This document shows positions 41,853 to 51,056 of a stretch of 64,000 nucleotides of DNA, one piece after another. Origin of the DNA: Streptomyces sp. NBC_01463 (lineage in GTDB: Bacteria; Actinomycetota; Actinomycetes; Streptomycetales; Streptomycetaceae); contig CP109468.1 in assembly GCA_036227345.1 (NCBI GenBank), forward strand, positions 496,001 through 560,000. The letters run 5' to 3'. The position numbers and the translations under genes were made by a program. The number at the start of each line of letters is the position of its first letter. Position 1 is the stretch's first letter. The notes beneath the pieces were generated by a model. It was not told the origin of the DNA. It made no database searches and saw only the letters and a list, made by a program, of their open reading frames with translations.

Positions 41853-43991
41853 ATGCCGCACGTACAGCAGCAGCGACGACGGCCGGGGGTGGCCGCCCTG
41901 GTCTGCGGCCGGCGCACCAAATGGCTGGTCGTGGCGTTGTGGCTGATCGTCTTCGTCGTCGCGGCGCCGCTCGCCCAGAAACTCACCGACGCCCAGGACA
42001 ACGACGCCACCTCCTGGCTGCCGAGCAGCGCGGAGTCCACCCAGGTCCTGGAGAGTTCGAAGAACTTCCGGCCCGAGGTCATCACCGCCATCGTCGTGTA
42101 CGCCCGCGAGGACGGGCTGACCGTGGCGGACCGCGCCGAGATCGTCGAGGACACCCGGCAGTTGCGCGCCCTCGGCGGGCACGGCGTGCGGGGCGCGCAG
42201 ACCCGCGGCCCCGTCTACGACAAGAAGGTCGCGCCCTCGGCGGCGCAGGTCTTCGTACCCATCACGATGGGCGAGGAGGGCTGGGAACAGATCGGCCCCG
42301 CGGTCGACGACATCAGGGAGATCGTGGGGAAGGGCGGCGACGGTCTCGCCGTCCACGTGACCGGTCCGGGCGGGGTCACGGCGGACTCCGCGGAGGCGTT
42401 CTCCGGAATCGACTCGACGCTCCTGTTCGCCGCCCTGGCCGTGGTGATCATCATGCTCCTGATCACCTACCGGAGCCCCACCCTGCTCCTGCTGCCCGTG
42501 ATCGCGGTCGTGGCCGCGCTGTTCAGCGCCCAGGCGGTCATCTATCTGCTGGCGGCGCACGCGGGCCTGACCGTGAACGGGCAGAGCGCGGGCATCCTCA
42601 CGGTGCTGGTGTTCGGTGCCGGCACGGACTACGCCCTGCTGCTCGTGGCCCGCTACCGGGAGGAACTGCGCCGCCACGAGGACCGGCACGAGGCGATGGC
42701 CCGGGCGCTGCACCGGGCCGGTCCCGCCGTGCTGGCGAGCAGTGGCACGGTGGTGCTCGGCATGCTGGTGCTGCTGGTCGCGGAGATGAACTCGACCCGG
42801 GGGCTCGGGCCGGTGGCCGCGATCGGTGTGGCGGTCGCCCTGGTCGCCATGCTCACCCTGCTGCCCGCCCTGCTGGTGATCTTCGGCCGGTGGGTGTTCT
42901 GGCCGGTCGTCCCGCACTTCGGTTCCACCGAGCCGACCGAGCACGGGGTCTGGGCCCGGATGGGCGAGCGGCTCTCGCGCCGCCCCCGCACGATCTGGAT
43001 CGTCACCGCGCTGGTGCTCGCCGCCCTGTCGCTGGGGCTGACGCAGCTGCGCGCCTCCGGCCTCAGCAACGCGGACTCGTTCACCGGGAAACCGGACTCG
43101 ATCACCGGCCAGGAGGTCCAGGACCGGTACTTCCCCGGCGGCAGCGGCGACCCGCTGGTGATCATCGCCGACGCCGGCCGCGCCACCGCGGTGCGGGCGG
43201 CGGTGGCGACGACCCCGGGGGTGGTGCGCGGTTCGGTCGGCACCCCGCCCGGTGCCCGCCCCGAGGCGGACGGTCAGGTCATCCTCGAAGCGACGATGAC
43301 GGATCCGGCGGACAGCGACGCGGCCAAGGACACGGTGGAACGGGTCCGCGACGCGGTGCACGCGGTGCCGGACGCCGATGCCCAGGTCGGCGGCAGCACC
43401 GCGGCGCTGCTGGACATGGACACCGCGACCAGGCACGACAACCTGCTGATCATCCCCCTGGTCCTCCTGGTGGTGCTGATCATCCTGGGGCTGCTGCTGC
43501 GCGCGGTGGTGGCGCCCGTCCTGCTGGTCGCGACCGTGGTGCTCTCGTTCGCCGCCGCCCTCGGTATCAGCGCCCTGGCCTTCCGCTACGTCTTCGACTA
43601 CGCGGGCGAGTCCACGGACTTCCCGCTGTTCGTCTTCGTGTTCCTGGTGGCTCTCGGCATCGACTACAACATCTTCCTGTCGACGAGGATCCGCGAGGAG
43701 GCGGTCCTCCACGGCACCCGGACGGGTGTCGTCGCCGGCCTGGCGGCCACCGGCGCGGTCATCACCTCGGCGGGACTGGTCCTCGCCGGCACCTTCGCGG
43801 CGCTCGGCACGCTCCCGGTCGTGGTGTTCGCCGAGATCGGGTTCGCGGTGGCCCTGGGCGTCCTGCTGGACACCTTCGTCGTCCGCTCGGTGCTCGTGAC
43901 ATCGCTCTTCCTCGACATCGGCGCGCGGGTGTGGTGGCCGCACCGGCTGTCCCGTGAGGACGGGACGCCGGGGCCGACGACGAAGGCGTAG
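41853..43991 (+). CDS. MMPL/RND-family membrane transporter
   Basis: A 712-aa inner-membrane protein with two repeats, each a helix, a large extracellular loop and five helices. Family marks are the first helix WLVVALWLIVFVVAAP, the loop motif DNDATSWLPSSAEST, and the proton-relay helix regions TDYALLLVARYREELRRHED (about residues 255-274) and LGIDYNIFLSTRIREEA. MMPL proteins in actinomycetes export lipids or small molecules using the proton gradient. The ATG has GGGAG upstream. No lipid-biosynthesis gene is adjacent and the substrate is unknown. It is convergent with the DHA2 exporter gene. Confidence 0.9.
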   Translation: MPHVQQQRRRPGVAALVCGRRTKWLVVALWLIVFVVAAPLAQKLTDAQDNDATSWLPSSAESTQVLESSKNFRPEVITAIVVYAREDGLTVADRAEIVEDTRQLRALGGHGVRGAQTRGPVYDKKVAPSAAQVFVPITMGEEGWEQIGPAVDDIREIVGKGGDGLAVHVTGPGGVTADSAEAFSGIDSTLLFAALAVVIIMLLITYRSPTLLLLPVIAVVAALFSAQAVIYLLAAHAGLTVNGQSAGILTVLVFGAGTDYALLLVARYREELRRHEDRHEAMARALHRAGPAVLASSGTVVLGMLVLLVAEMNSTRGLGPVAAIGVAVALVAMLTLLPALLVIFGRWVFWPVVPHFGSTEPTEHGVWARMGERLSRRPRTIWIVTALVLAALSLGLTQLRASGLSNADSFTGKPDSITGQEVQDRYFPGGSGDPLVIIADAGRATAVRAAVATTPGVVRGSVGTPPGARPEADGQVILEATMTDPADSDAAKDTVERVRDAVHAVPDADAQVGGSTAALLDMDTATRHDNLLIIPLVLLVVLIILGLLLRAVVAPVLLVATVVLSFAAALGISALAFRYVFDYAGESTDFPLFVFVFLVALGIDYNIFLSTRIREEAVLHGTRTGVVAGLAATGAVITSAGLVLAGTFAALGTLPVVVFAEIGFAVALGVLLDTFVVRSVLVTSLFLDIGARVWWPHRLSREDGTPGPTTKA

Positions 43992-44011
43992 GAGTACGCG
44001 GAGCGGGCGCG

Positions 44012-45664
44012 CTACCGGTCGGGGCCGGGACGGTCCATCCCGTCCGGACCGGGCCGCCGCGGCGCCGGGTCCGGCACATCGGCGGCGGCCGCCCCTTCCG
44101 CCGGCGTGTCCGCCGCACCCGCCCCGGGCATCGCAGCGCCCCCGCGCAGGCGTTCCAGGTCAGAGGGGCGCACCTGGATGACGATCAGGGCGACCAGGGC
44201 GGCGACGACGGCGAAGGCCGCGGCGACGACGAACGCACTGGAGACGCCGGACGTCAGGACCTGATCGCCCCACTGCCCGGGAAGCTGTCCGGTCCTGCGG
44301 AACTCCGCCAGCTGGGCCGGGGTCGCGTCGGCGAGGAACTTCGGCGCCTGGCTGGTGGCCTCGTTGCGGCTGGCCGTGCCGAAGACGGTGACCAGGATGG
44401 ACAGACCGAGCGAGCCGCCCACCTGTTGCGTCGTGTTGAGGATGCCGGACGCCGCGCCGGCCTCCTTCGGCTGCACGCCCGAGACGGCCATCAGCGTCAG
44501 CGACACGAACTGCAGCCCCATGCCGAGGCCGAAGACCAGCACCGGTCCCAGGATGCTGCCCAGGTACGAGCTGTGCACATCGGTCTGCGTCAGCCACGCC
44601 AGACCCGCGGCCGCCAGGAGCGAACCCGTCACCATGAAGGGCTTGGGTCCCAGCTTGGGCAGCAGCTGTGAGGTGATACCGGCGCCGATCGCGATGATGA
44701 CGCTGACCGGCAGGAAGGCGAGACCCGTCCTGAGCGGGCTGAAGCCGAGGATGTTCTGCACGAACAGCGTCAGGAAGAAGAACATCCCGAACATCGCGGC
44801 GGCGAGGCAGAGCATCATCGCGTACGTGCCGGAGCGGTTGCGGTCGCGGAACATCCACAGGGGTGTGATGGGCTGCCGGGACCGGCTCTCGATCATGATG
44901 AACGAGCCGAGCAGCACCACGGCCGCGGCGAAGGCGACGAGGGTCAGCGAGTCGCTCCAGCCCTCCTCGGAGGCCCGGATGAAGCCGTAGACGAGGGACA
45001 CCATGCCCAGGGTCGCCGTCAGGGCACCGACGACGTCGAAGTGTCCGGGATGCCGTTCCGACTCCCGGATGTAGCGCCGGGTGGCGAGCACGATCAGCAG
45101 GCCGATGGGCACGTTGACGAAGAAGATCCACCGCCAGTCGAGCCACTCCACCAGCACGCCGCCCGCCAGCAGACCGATGGCGCTGCCGCCTGCCGACACG
45201 GCCGCGAACACCCCGAACGCCCTGTTGCGTTCGGGGCCTTCACGGAAGGTCGTGGTGATGAGCGACAGGGCGGTGGGCGAGGCGATCGCGCCGCCGACTC
45301 CCTGGAGGGACCGCGCGGCGAGCAGTTGCCACGATTCCTGGGAGAGCCCGCCGAGCAACGAGGCGAGCACGAAGAGGGCGACACCGAACATGAAGACGCG
45401 GCGGCGGCCGAGGATGTCCCCCAGCCGGCCGCCGAGCAGGAGCAGCCCGCCGAACGTCAGCGTGTAGGCGTTGATCACCCAGGACAGGTTCTCGGTCGAG
45501 AAGCCCAGCGAGGTCTGGATGTGCGGGAGCGCGATGTTCACGATGGTGATGTCGAGGACCACCATCAGCTGGCACGAGCAGATGACGAGAAGCGCGATCC
45601 CGCTGCCGCGTCCCTTCTTCGGGGATTCGGCAGCCTGCCGGGGTGTCGCCTGGGAGCCCGTCAT
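44012..45664 (-). CDS. DHA2-family (EmrB/QacA) drug:H+ antiporter
   Basis: A 550-aa protein with about fourteen membrane helices. The DHA2 signature LDITIVNIALPHIQ lies in helix 1, motif A is GGRLGDILGRRRVFMFG, and motif C-like GGAIASPTAL follows. The C-terminal 45 residues are a Pro/Ala-rich cytoplasmic tail. ATG 45664 was chosen; the frame extends upstream to 45715 through a repetitive sequence. The promoter region carries a 20-bp TetR-like palindrome, but no TetR gene adjoins. It exports drugs or endogenous compounds. Confidence 0.9.
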   Translation of the reverse strand: MTGSQATPRQAAESPKKGRGSGIALLVICSCQLMVVLDITIVNIALPHIQTSLGFSTENLSWVINAYTLTFGGLLLLGGRLGDILGRRRVFMFGVALFVLASLLGGLSQESWQLLAARSLQGVGGAIASPTALSLITTTFREGPERNRAFGVFAAVSAGGSAIGLLAGGVLVEWLDWRWIFFVNVPIGLLIVLATRRYIRESERHPGHFDVVGALTATLGMVSLVYGFIRASEEGWSDSLTLVAFAAAVVLLGSFIMIESRSRQPITPLWMFRDRNRSGTYAMMLCLAAAMFGMFFFLTLFVQNILGFSPLRTGLAFLPVSVIIAIGAGITSQLLPKLGPKPFMVTGSLLAAAGLAWLTQTDVHSSYLGSILGPVLVFGLGMGLQFVSLTLMAVSGVQPKEAGAASGILNTTQQVGGSLGLSILVTVFGTASRNEATSQAPKFLADATPAQLAEFRRTGQLPGQWGDQVLTSGVSSAFVVAAAFAVVAALVALIVIQVRPSDLERLRGGAAMPGAGAADTPAEGAAAADVPDPAPRRPGPDGMDRPGPDR

Positions 45665-45685
45665 GGGTTTGCTCGTCGGTCGAGC

Positions 45686-45715
45686 CGTCGTTCGCACGCG
45701 ACTCGTCGTTCGCAC
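45686..45715. repeat. 12-bp direct repeat upstream of the DHA2 exporter
   Basis: CGTCGTTCGCAC occurs at 45686-45697 and again at 45704-45715, 18 bp apart, between the ATG and the palindromic operator. It may be an additional binding site or a chance duplication. Confidence 0.4.
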
Positions 45716-45725
45716 TCGAACCGTC

Positions 45726-45745
45726 AGTGAACGCGATCGTTCACT
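45726..45745 (-). promoter_or_regulatory. TetR-like palindromic operator of the DHA2 exporter
   Basis: AGTGAACG-CGAT-CGTTCACT is a perfect 8-bp inverted repeat with a 4-nt centre, 62 nt upstream of the exporter ATG. The arm length and spacing suit a TetR/AcrR-type repressor; its gene is not in the window. Confidence 0.6.
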
Positions 45746-45793
45746 CCCCCGACGTTAGCTCCGCCCGTCGGCCGCCGCCAATCGGGCGCACGC

Positions 45794-48109
45794 TCACTCG
45801 AACGCCGCGGCCGCCTCCCGGAGGGCGGCCGCCACCGCCTCCGGCGAATCGGGCCCCGGCGGACCTGGGCGGTAGGTCACCGACCGCAGTCGGCCCCCGT
45901 AGCGGAAGGAGCGGTGGCGCTCGAACAGCGGCCAGGAGACCGGAGACTTGCGGTCGATCCCGATGCTGATGCCCTGGAACGGGGCCATGCCGATGAGCTG
46001 GTGCACGCTACGGGGAGTGGCCCGTACCTCGTCGTCGACGCTCAGGGTGAAGCTCCAGCGCAGCCCCTGCTCGGCCGTGGCCGCGAGCACGACCGCGTGC
46101 CCGCCTGGCGCCAGGGGGCCGGCGTCGGTCTCGTGGAGCACGCCGTACTCGTTGTACGCGAGGCGCAGCCGGCCCTCCTCGACGTAGAGGACGTAGCCGC
46201 CGCCCTGGTCGCCGTGCGAGACGAGCACGCCCTCCCCCGTCTCGTCGATCGCGACGGCGATCTCGAAGGAGCGCAGCGCGACCAGCCGGGAGGAGCGGTA
46301 GCGCTCCAGTTCCGGTGTGCCGGGCAGCAGGGTCAGCGGCCGGGCGAGCCGCTGTTCGGCCGGGTTGCGGCGCGCGAGCGCTCCGCTGAGGTCGGGCAGC
46401 GGGAAGACCCCGTTGCGCAGGGCGGCGTCCTCCCAGGCGGCCGCCAGTTCCTTGACGAGGGCGGGCCGCTCGGCGGCCAGGTCGTGGATCTCGGTCGGAT
46501 CGGTCCTGATGTCGTACAGCGCCCACTCGGAGTCGTCGTAGGGCGTGCCGGGCCGGTGGAGGGTGACGAGCTTGTGGCCGTCGCGGTAGTAGCTGCGATT
46601 GCCGGTCATCTCGCAGTACTGCTCGGGGTGGGTGGAGGCGTGATCCGCGTCGGCGAGCACGGGGGCGAAACCGACGCCGTCCGGCTCCTGGAGCGTGACG
46701 CCCCGCCGGGCGGCCGGCCGCTCCAGTCCGGCGAGCCGCAGCAGGGTGGGGGCGATGTCGGTGACGTACTGGTACTGGGTGCGCAGGCCGGGGGCGAGCT
46801 GTCCTTCGCGGGCTCCCTTCGGCCACGACAGCACGAAGGGCACGCGGACGCCGCCGGCGTAGGTGTGTCCCTTGTACAGCCGGAAGGGCGTGTTGGAGGC
46901 CATGCCCCAGCCGCGCGGGTAGTGCACCAGACTGCGCGGGCCGCCGATCAGTTCCGGGTCGCGGTCGACGTCCGGGGTCCAGTCGCCGGGGAGCGCGGGA
47001 TGGTGGACGAAGCGGCTGAAGTAGGAGCGGGTGCCCTCCGCGCCGCCCTCCCCGGTACCGCCGTTGTCGGAGGTGAAGACGATGATGGTGTTGTCGAGTT
47101 CACCGAGGGCGTCGAGGGTCTCCGTGAGGCGGCCCAGGTTCTGGTCGATGTTGTCGACGAGCGCCGCGTACACCTCCATGTAGCGGGCGTAGAGCTTCTG
47201 CTGCTCCTTCGTGAGGCTCGCCCACGCGGGCACGTCGAGTCCGGCCTCGCTGTTGCGGTCGGGCAGTCCGGTGCCCGGCGGGAGGAGACCGGTGGCGAGC
47301 TGGGCGGCGAAGCGGCGTTCGCGCAGTACGTCCCAGCCCTCGTCGTAGCGCCCCCGGTGGCGGTCGATGTCCTCGGCCTTGGCCTGGAGGGGGCCGTGGA
47401 CGGCGTTGTGCGCCAGGTAGAGGAAGAACGGCTTGTCGGGGTCGTGGGCGCGCAGCGACTTCACCATGGAGATCGCCTGGTCGGTGATGTCGTCGGTGTA
47501 GTAGTAGTCGTCCGCGAACTCGTCGATGTCCAGCGGGCTGTTGTCGCGGACGAGCTGGTGCGGGTGGAAGAGGCTGGTGAGGCCCTCCAGGACGCCGTAG
47601 TACTGGTCGAAGCCCTTGCGCAGGGGCCAGTTCTCCCGGTCGTCGGCCGCGTTGGACGCCGAGTCGCGGACCAGGTGCCATTTGCCGACGGCGTAGGTGG
47701 CGTAGCCGGAGTCGTGGAGGAGTTCGGCGAGGGTGGGGATGTCGTCGGCGATCTCCATGCCGTAGCCGGGGAAGCCGGGGTCGGAGTTGGCGACCATGGC
47801 GTAGCCGACGCGGTGCGGGTTGAGGCCGGTGAGGAGGGCGGCCCGGGCCGGTGAACACAGCGGCATGGTGTGGTAGTTGCTGAGGAGTACGCCGTCCTCG
47901 GCCAGGGCGGTGAGCGTGGGGGTGGCGATCTCGGAGCCGAACGGGGCGATGTCGCTGTAGCCCATGTCGTCGACGAGGACGACGACGATGTTGGGGGCCC
48001 GGCCGCCCGGGGTGCGGGATGCGGGCCAGGCCGGTTCGGACTCGGCGAAGGTACGGCCGATCCGGCCCGGGAAGCCTTCGTACGGGTCGCGGCGGGTGCT
48101 CGTGGTCAT
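45794..48109 (-). CDS. Cys-type arylsulfatase, last gene of the minus-strand sulfur operon
   Basis: A 771-aa sulfatase without an obvious signal peptide. The metal-site start is NIVVVLVDDMGYSD. The formylglycine motif is MPLCSPARAALLTG with Cys85, which must be oxidised to formylglycine for activity. VGKWHL and VFTSDNGGTGE are further alkaline-phosphatase-superfamily signatures. The C-terminal part (about 600-771) is a beta-rich domain. It cleaves sulfate esters and so releases sulfate. It lies 203 nt downstream of an ABC importer on the same strand and is probably co-transcribed; substrates are likely imported organosulfates. Confidence 0.9.
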   Translation of the reverse strand: MTTSTRRDPYEGFPGRIGRTFAESEPAWPASRTPGGRAPNIVVVLVDDMGYSDIAPFGSEIATPTLTALAEDGVLLSNYHTMPLCSPARAALLTGLNPHRVGYAMVANSDPGFPGYGMEIADDIPTLAELLHDSGYATYAVGKWHLVRDSASNAADDRENWPLRKGFDQYYGVLEGLTSLFHPHQLVRDNSPLDIDEFADDYYYTDDITDQAISMVKSLRAHDPDKPFFLYLAHNAVHGPLQAKAEDIDRHRGRYDEGWDVLRERRFAAQLATGLLPPGTGLPDRNSEAGLDVPAWASLTKEQQKLYARYMEVYAALVDNIDQNLGRLTETLDALGELDNTIIVFTSDNGGTGEGGAEGTRSYFSRFVHHPALPGDWTPDVDRDPELIGGPRSLVHYPRGWGMASNTPFRLYKGHTYAGGVRVPFVLSWPKGAREGQLAPGLRTQYQYVTDIAPTLLRLAGLERPAARRGVTLQEPDGVGFAPVLADADHASTHPEQYCEMTGNRSYYRDGHKLVTLHRPGTPYDDSEWALYDIRTDPTEIHDLAAERPALVKELAAAWEDAALRNGVFPLPDLSGALARRNPAEQRLARPLTLLPGTPELERYRSSRLVALRSFEIAVAIDETGEGVLVSHGDQGGGYVLYVEEGRLRLAYNEYGVLHETDAGPLAPGGHAVVLAATAEQGLRWSFTLSVDDEVRATPRSVHQLIGMAPFQGISIGIDRKSPVSWPLFERHRSFRYGGRLRSVTYRPGPPGPDSPEAVAAALREAAAAFE

Positions 48110-48126
48110 CGGCTGGGGGCTCCGTC

Positions 48127-48165
48127 GTGAGGCGTCGGGACGAGCGTGAGGCGTCGGGACGAGCG
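48127..48165. repeat. 19-bp tandem duplication
   Basis: The unit GTGAGGCGTCGGGACGAGC occurs twice in direct succession in the 203-nt gap between the importer ATPase and the sulfatase. I see no gene in that gap. Confidence 0.7.
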
Positions 48166-48312
48166 GGAGGAGACGGGCCGGCAGCGGTCGCGGTCCGGGG
48201 CGCGGCACGGGTGGGAACGGCCGGGGATGACGCGTGCGCCCGTCCGCCGCGGGTCGGTGCACCGCTCCGGGTCGTTGCCCGCGGTGTCGTGGCCGCCGGG
48301 TGCGGCACGCGC

Positions 48313-50169
48313 TCACGCGAGCGCTTCCGTCTTCTGTGCCACCGCGGCACGGGCGGCCGGGGGTACGGGTTCCGGGGCCGCCGCCAGCAGGGCTCGGGTG
48401 TACGGGTCGCGGGGGTTCTCGCAGACCTCGTCGGCGCTGCCGGTCTCCACGATCCGGCCCCGGTGCATGACCGCGATGCGGTGGCTCACCTGCCGGACGA
48501 CGGCGAGGTCGTGGGCGATGAAGACCAGCGCGAGCCCGAGGTCGCGCTGGAGGTCGGTGAGCAGGCCGACGATCTGTGCCTGGACCGACACGTCGAGCGC
48601 GGAGACGGGTTCGTCGCAGATGAGGACGGAGGGTTCGGGGGCCAGTGCCCGTGCGATGCCGATGCGCTGGCGCTGGCCGCCGGAGAAGGAGCGCGGATGC
48701 CGGTCGGCGACCGCCGGGTCGAGGCCGGCCCGGCGCAGCAGTTCGGCCACCCGTGCCTCGCGTTCGTCCCGGTCGCCCAGGCCGAAGGCGATCAGCGGTT
48801 CGGCGACGATCTCGCCGACCGTCATCCGGGGGTTGAGCGAGGCGTACGGGTCCTGGAACACCATCTGGACCTGGCGGCGCACCGCGTGCAGGGCGCGCCG
48901 CGAGGGCCGGGTGACGTCCTCGCCGTTCAGCCGGATGCTGCCCTCGTCCGCGGTGTGGGCGTGCGCCAGCACCCGGGCCAGGGTCGACTTCCCGGAGCCG
49001 GACTCACCGACGATGCCGAGGGTCTCCCCCGCCGACAGGCTCAGCGACACCCCGTCGAGCGCGGGGACCGCGTGCCGCCGGACACCGCGCCGCCGGTAGG
49101 TCTTGCGCAGCCCCTCCGCCTCCAGGACGACGGGCCCGGGGGCCGGGCGGTCGATGCGGGCCGGCGGGGCCGGGGCGGGCAGCGGTTCGGTCCGCGCGGC
49201 GGCGGGCAGGCAGGCGACGTGCACCCCGTCCGCCGTGCGGGTGAGCGGTGGTGCGGCGGTGCGGCAGCGGTCCTCGACCAGCGTGCAGCGGTCGGCGAAG
49301 GCGCAGCCGTCCCCGAGCAGGGTGAGGTCGGGCGGGCTGCCGGGGATGCCGGTGAGCCGGGTGCCGGACGGGGTGGAGAGGCGGGGCACTGCGGCGAGGA
49401 GCCCCGCGGTGTAGGGGTGGCGGGGGCGGCTCAGCACCTCGGCGGTGGGCCCGTCCTCGACGACCGTGCCGCCGTACATGACCAGGACGCGTTCGCAGGC
49501 GCGGGCGACGACACCCATGTTGTGGGTGATGAGGACCAGGGCGGTGCCGGTCTCCCGGTTGAGGTCGGCGAGCAGGGTGAGGATCTGGTCCTGGACGGTG
49601 GCGTCCAGCGCGGTGGTCGGTTCGTCGGCGAGCAGGATGTCGGGTTCGCCGGCCAGGGCCATGGCGATGAGGATGCGCTGGCGCTGGCCGCCGGAGAACT
49701 GGTGCGGGTGGTCGTCGGCGCGCCGGTGCGGCTCGGGGATGCCGACGCGGGCCAGGAGTTCGACGGCGCGGGCCCTGCGGGCGGCCCTGTCGCGGTCGCC
49801 GTGTGCGCGGAGCACCTCCTCGATGTGGCGGCCGGCCGTCAGGACCGGGTTCAGGGCCGTCATCGGGTCCTGGAAGATCATGCCGATGCGGGCGCCGCGC
49901 ACCGCGCGCAGTTCCTGTCCGGTGGCGGCGGCCAGGTCCCGGCCGTCCAGGTGGACCGTGCCGGTGGTGATGCGGCCGGTGCCGGGCAGCATCCGGTTCA
50001 GGGCGAGCGCGGTGGTGGACTTGCCGGAGCCGGACTCGCCGACGACGGCCAGGGTCTCGCCCCGGTTCAGGGTGAACGACACACCGCGGACGGCGCGCAG
50101 CGCCGAACCGTCGGGTGCGGTGAACTCGACGCCGAGGTCACGGACCTGCAGCAGCTCCTGGGCGGTCAT
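48313..50169 (-). CDS. Dual-domain ABC importer ATPase of the sulfur operon
   Basis: A 618-aa fused DppD-DppF-type ATPase. Half one (about 1-325) has Walker A GESGSGKSTTA, signature FSGGQRQRI, LADEPTTALD, and the oligopeptide-transporter C-terminal Cys cluster (CAFADRCTLVEDRC). Half two (about 350-600) has Walker A GESGSGKSTLA, signature FSGGQRQRI and ICDEPVSALD. The ATG overlaps the permease stop as ATGA. It energises the importer with the two permeases and the binding protein upstream. The substrate is inferred to be an organosulfur compound from the sulfatase and leader peptide. Confidence 0.9.
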   Translation of the reverse strand: MTAQELLQVRDLGVEFTAPDGSALRAVRGVSFTLNRGETLAVVGESGSGKSTTALALNRMLPGTGRITTGTVHLDGRDLAAATGQELRAVRGARIGMIFQDPMTALNPVLTAGRHIEEVLRAHGDRDRAARRARAVELLARVGIPEPHRRADDHPHQFSGGQRQRILIAMALAGEPDILLADEPTTALDATVQDQILTLLADLNRETGTALVLITHNMGVVARACERVLVMYGGTVVEDGPTAEVLSRPRHPYTAGLLAAVPRLSTPSGTRLTGIPGSPPDLTLLGDGCAFADRCTLVEDRCRTAAPPLTRTADGVHVACLPAAARTEPLPAPAPPARIDRPAPGPVVLEAEGLRKTYRRRGVRRHAVPALDGVSLSLSAGETLGIVGESGSGKSTLARVLAHAHTADEGSIRLNGEDVTRPSRRALHAVRRQVQMVFQDPYASLNPRMTVGEIVAEPLIAFGLGDRDEREARVAELLRRAGLDPAVADRHPRSFSGGQRQRIGIARALAPEPSVLICDEPVSALDVSVQAQIVGLLTDLQRDLGLALVFIAHDLAVVRQVSHRIAVMHRGRIVETGSADEVCENPRDPYTRALLAAAPEPVPPAARAAVAQKTEALA

Positions 50170-51053
50170 CGGCGTATCTCCCGGTTGAGCGCCTCGGCGA
50201 TGAGCCAGAGTCCGAGGACGAGCGCGGTCACGGTGATCAGGGGGCCCGCGGCGAAGTTGGGGGCCTGGGCGAGGTAGGGCATGGACTGGCTGAGCACGGC
50301 CCCGAGGGTGGGTTCCGGCGGGCGTACGCCGACGCCGAGGAAGCTCATCGCGCCCTCGATGAAGACGGCCACGGTCAGGGAGACGGCGATCTGCACGATG
50401 AGCGGGTCGGCCGCGTTGGGCAGGATGTGCCGGACGAGCACCCGGCGGCCCGAACTGCCGCCGACCCGGGCGGCGGTGACGTACTCCCGCTCCCGCTGGA
50501 CGAGGATTCCGCCGCGCAGCAGCCGTCCGAACGCGGGGATCTCGGCGAGGGCGATGACGAGCACGACGGGGAGGCGTCCGGGGCCGAGGATCGCGGTGAC
50601 GGCGAGCGCCAGGATCAGGCCGGGGAAGGCGAGCAGGAGGTCGAAGACGCGCTGGACGACGGTGTCGGCCACCGGGTGGGCGGCGGCGACGAGGGCGAAC
50701 AGGCAGCCCAGTACGGCGCCGAGGGGCACGGCGACCGCGATGATGCCGAGGTCGGCTCGGATTCCGTGGAGGACGCGGCTGAGCAGGTCCCGGCCGAGGT
50801 CGTCCGTGCCCAGCGGATGGCCCGGGGTGCCGAGGGCGGCGAGGCTCTGGCCGCTCTGGTCGGTGGGGCCGTGTCCGGCGATGAGCGGTGCGAGCAGCCC
50901 GGCGAGGATCACGGCGCCGACGAGGACGAGGCCGGTGCGGGCGCGGGCGGTGGACAGGGCGCTGCGGTAGGGGTGGCGGCCGCGGGTCCGGCCGCGTGGC
51001 CCGGAGGCCGGCGGGGGCGGGCCGGCGGCGAGGAGGTCGGTCGTCGAGGTCAT
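50166..51053 (-). CDS. ABC importer permease (DppC type) of the sulfur operon
   Basis: A 295-aa membrane protein with a cytoplasmic N-terminus (about 1-35), first helix (TGLVLVGAVILAGLLAPLI), the DppC hallmark HPLGTDDLGRDLLSRVLHG, then five helices and the ATPase-contact loop AARVGGSSGRRVLVRHILPN. It begins three nt after the upstream permease stop and overlaps the ATPase start. Family-5 permeases take up peptides, nickel or other polar organics. Confidence 0.9.
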   Translation of the reverse strand: MTSTTDLLAAGPPPPASGPRGRTRGRHPYRSALSTARARTGLVLVGAVILAGLLAPLIAGHGPTDQSGQSLAALGTPGHPLGTDDLGRDLLSRVLHGIRADLGIIAVAVPLGAVLGCLFALVAAAHPVADTVVQRVFDLLLAFPGLILALAVTAILGPGRLPVVLVIALAEIPAFGRLLRGGILVQREREYVTAARVGGSSGRRVLVRHILPNAADPLIVQIAVSLTVAVFIEGAMSFLGVGVRPPEPTLGAVLSQSMPYLAQAPNFAAGPLITVTALVLGLWLIAEALNREIRR

Positions 51054-51056
51054 GGG

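Noticed and set aside
48127..48165. Tandem repeat considered as part of a CRISPR array
   Set aside because: There are only two units with no spacer between them and no cas genes in the window.
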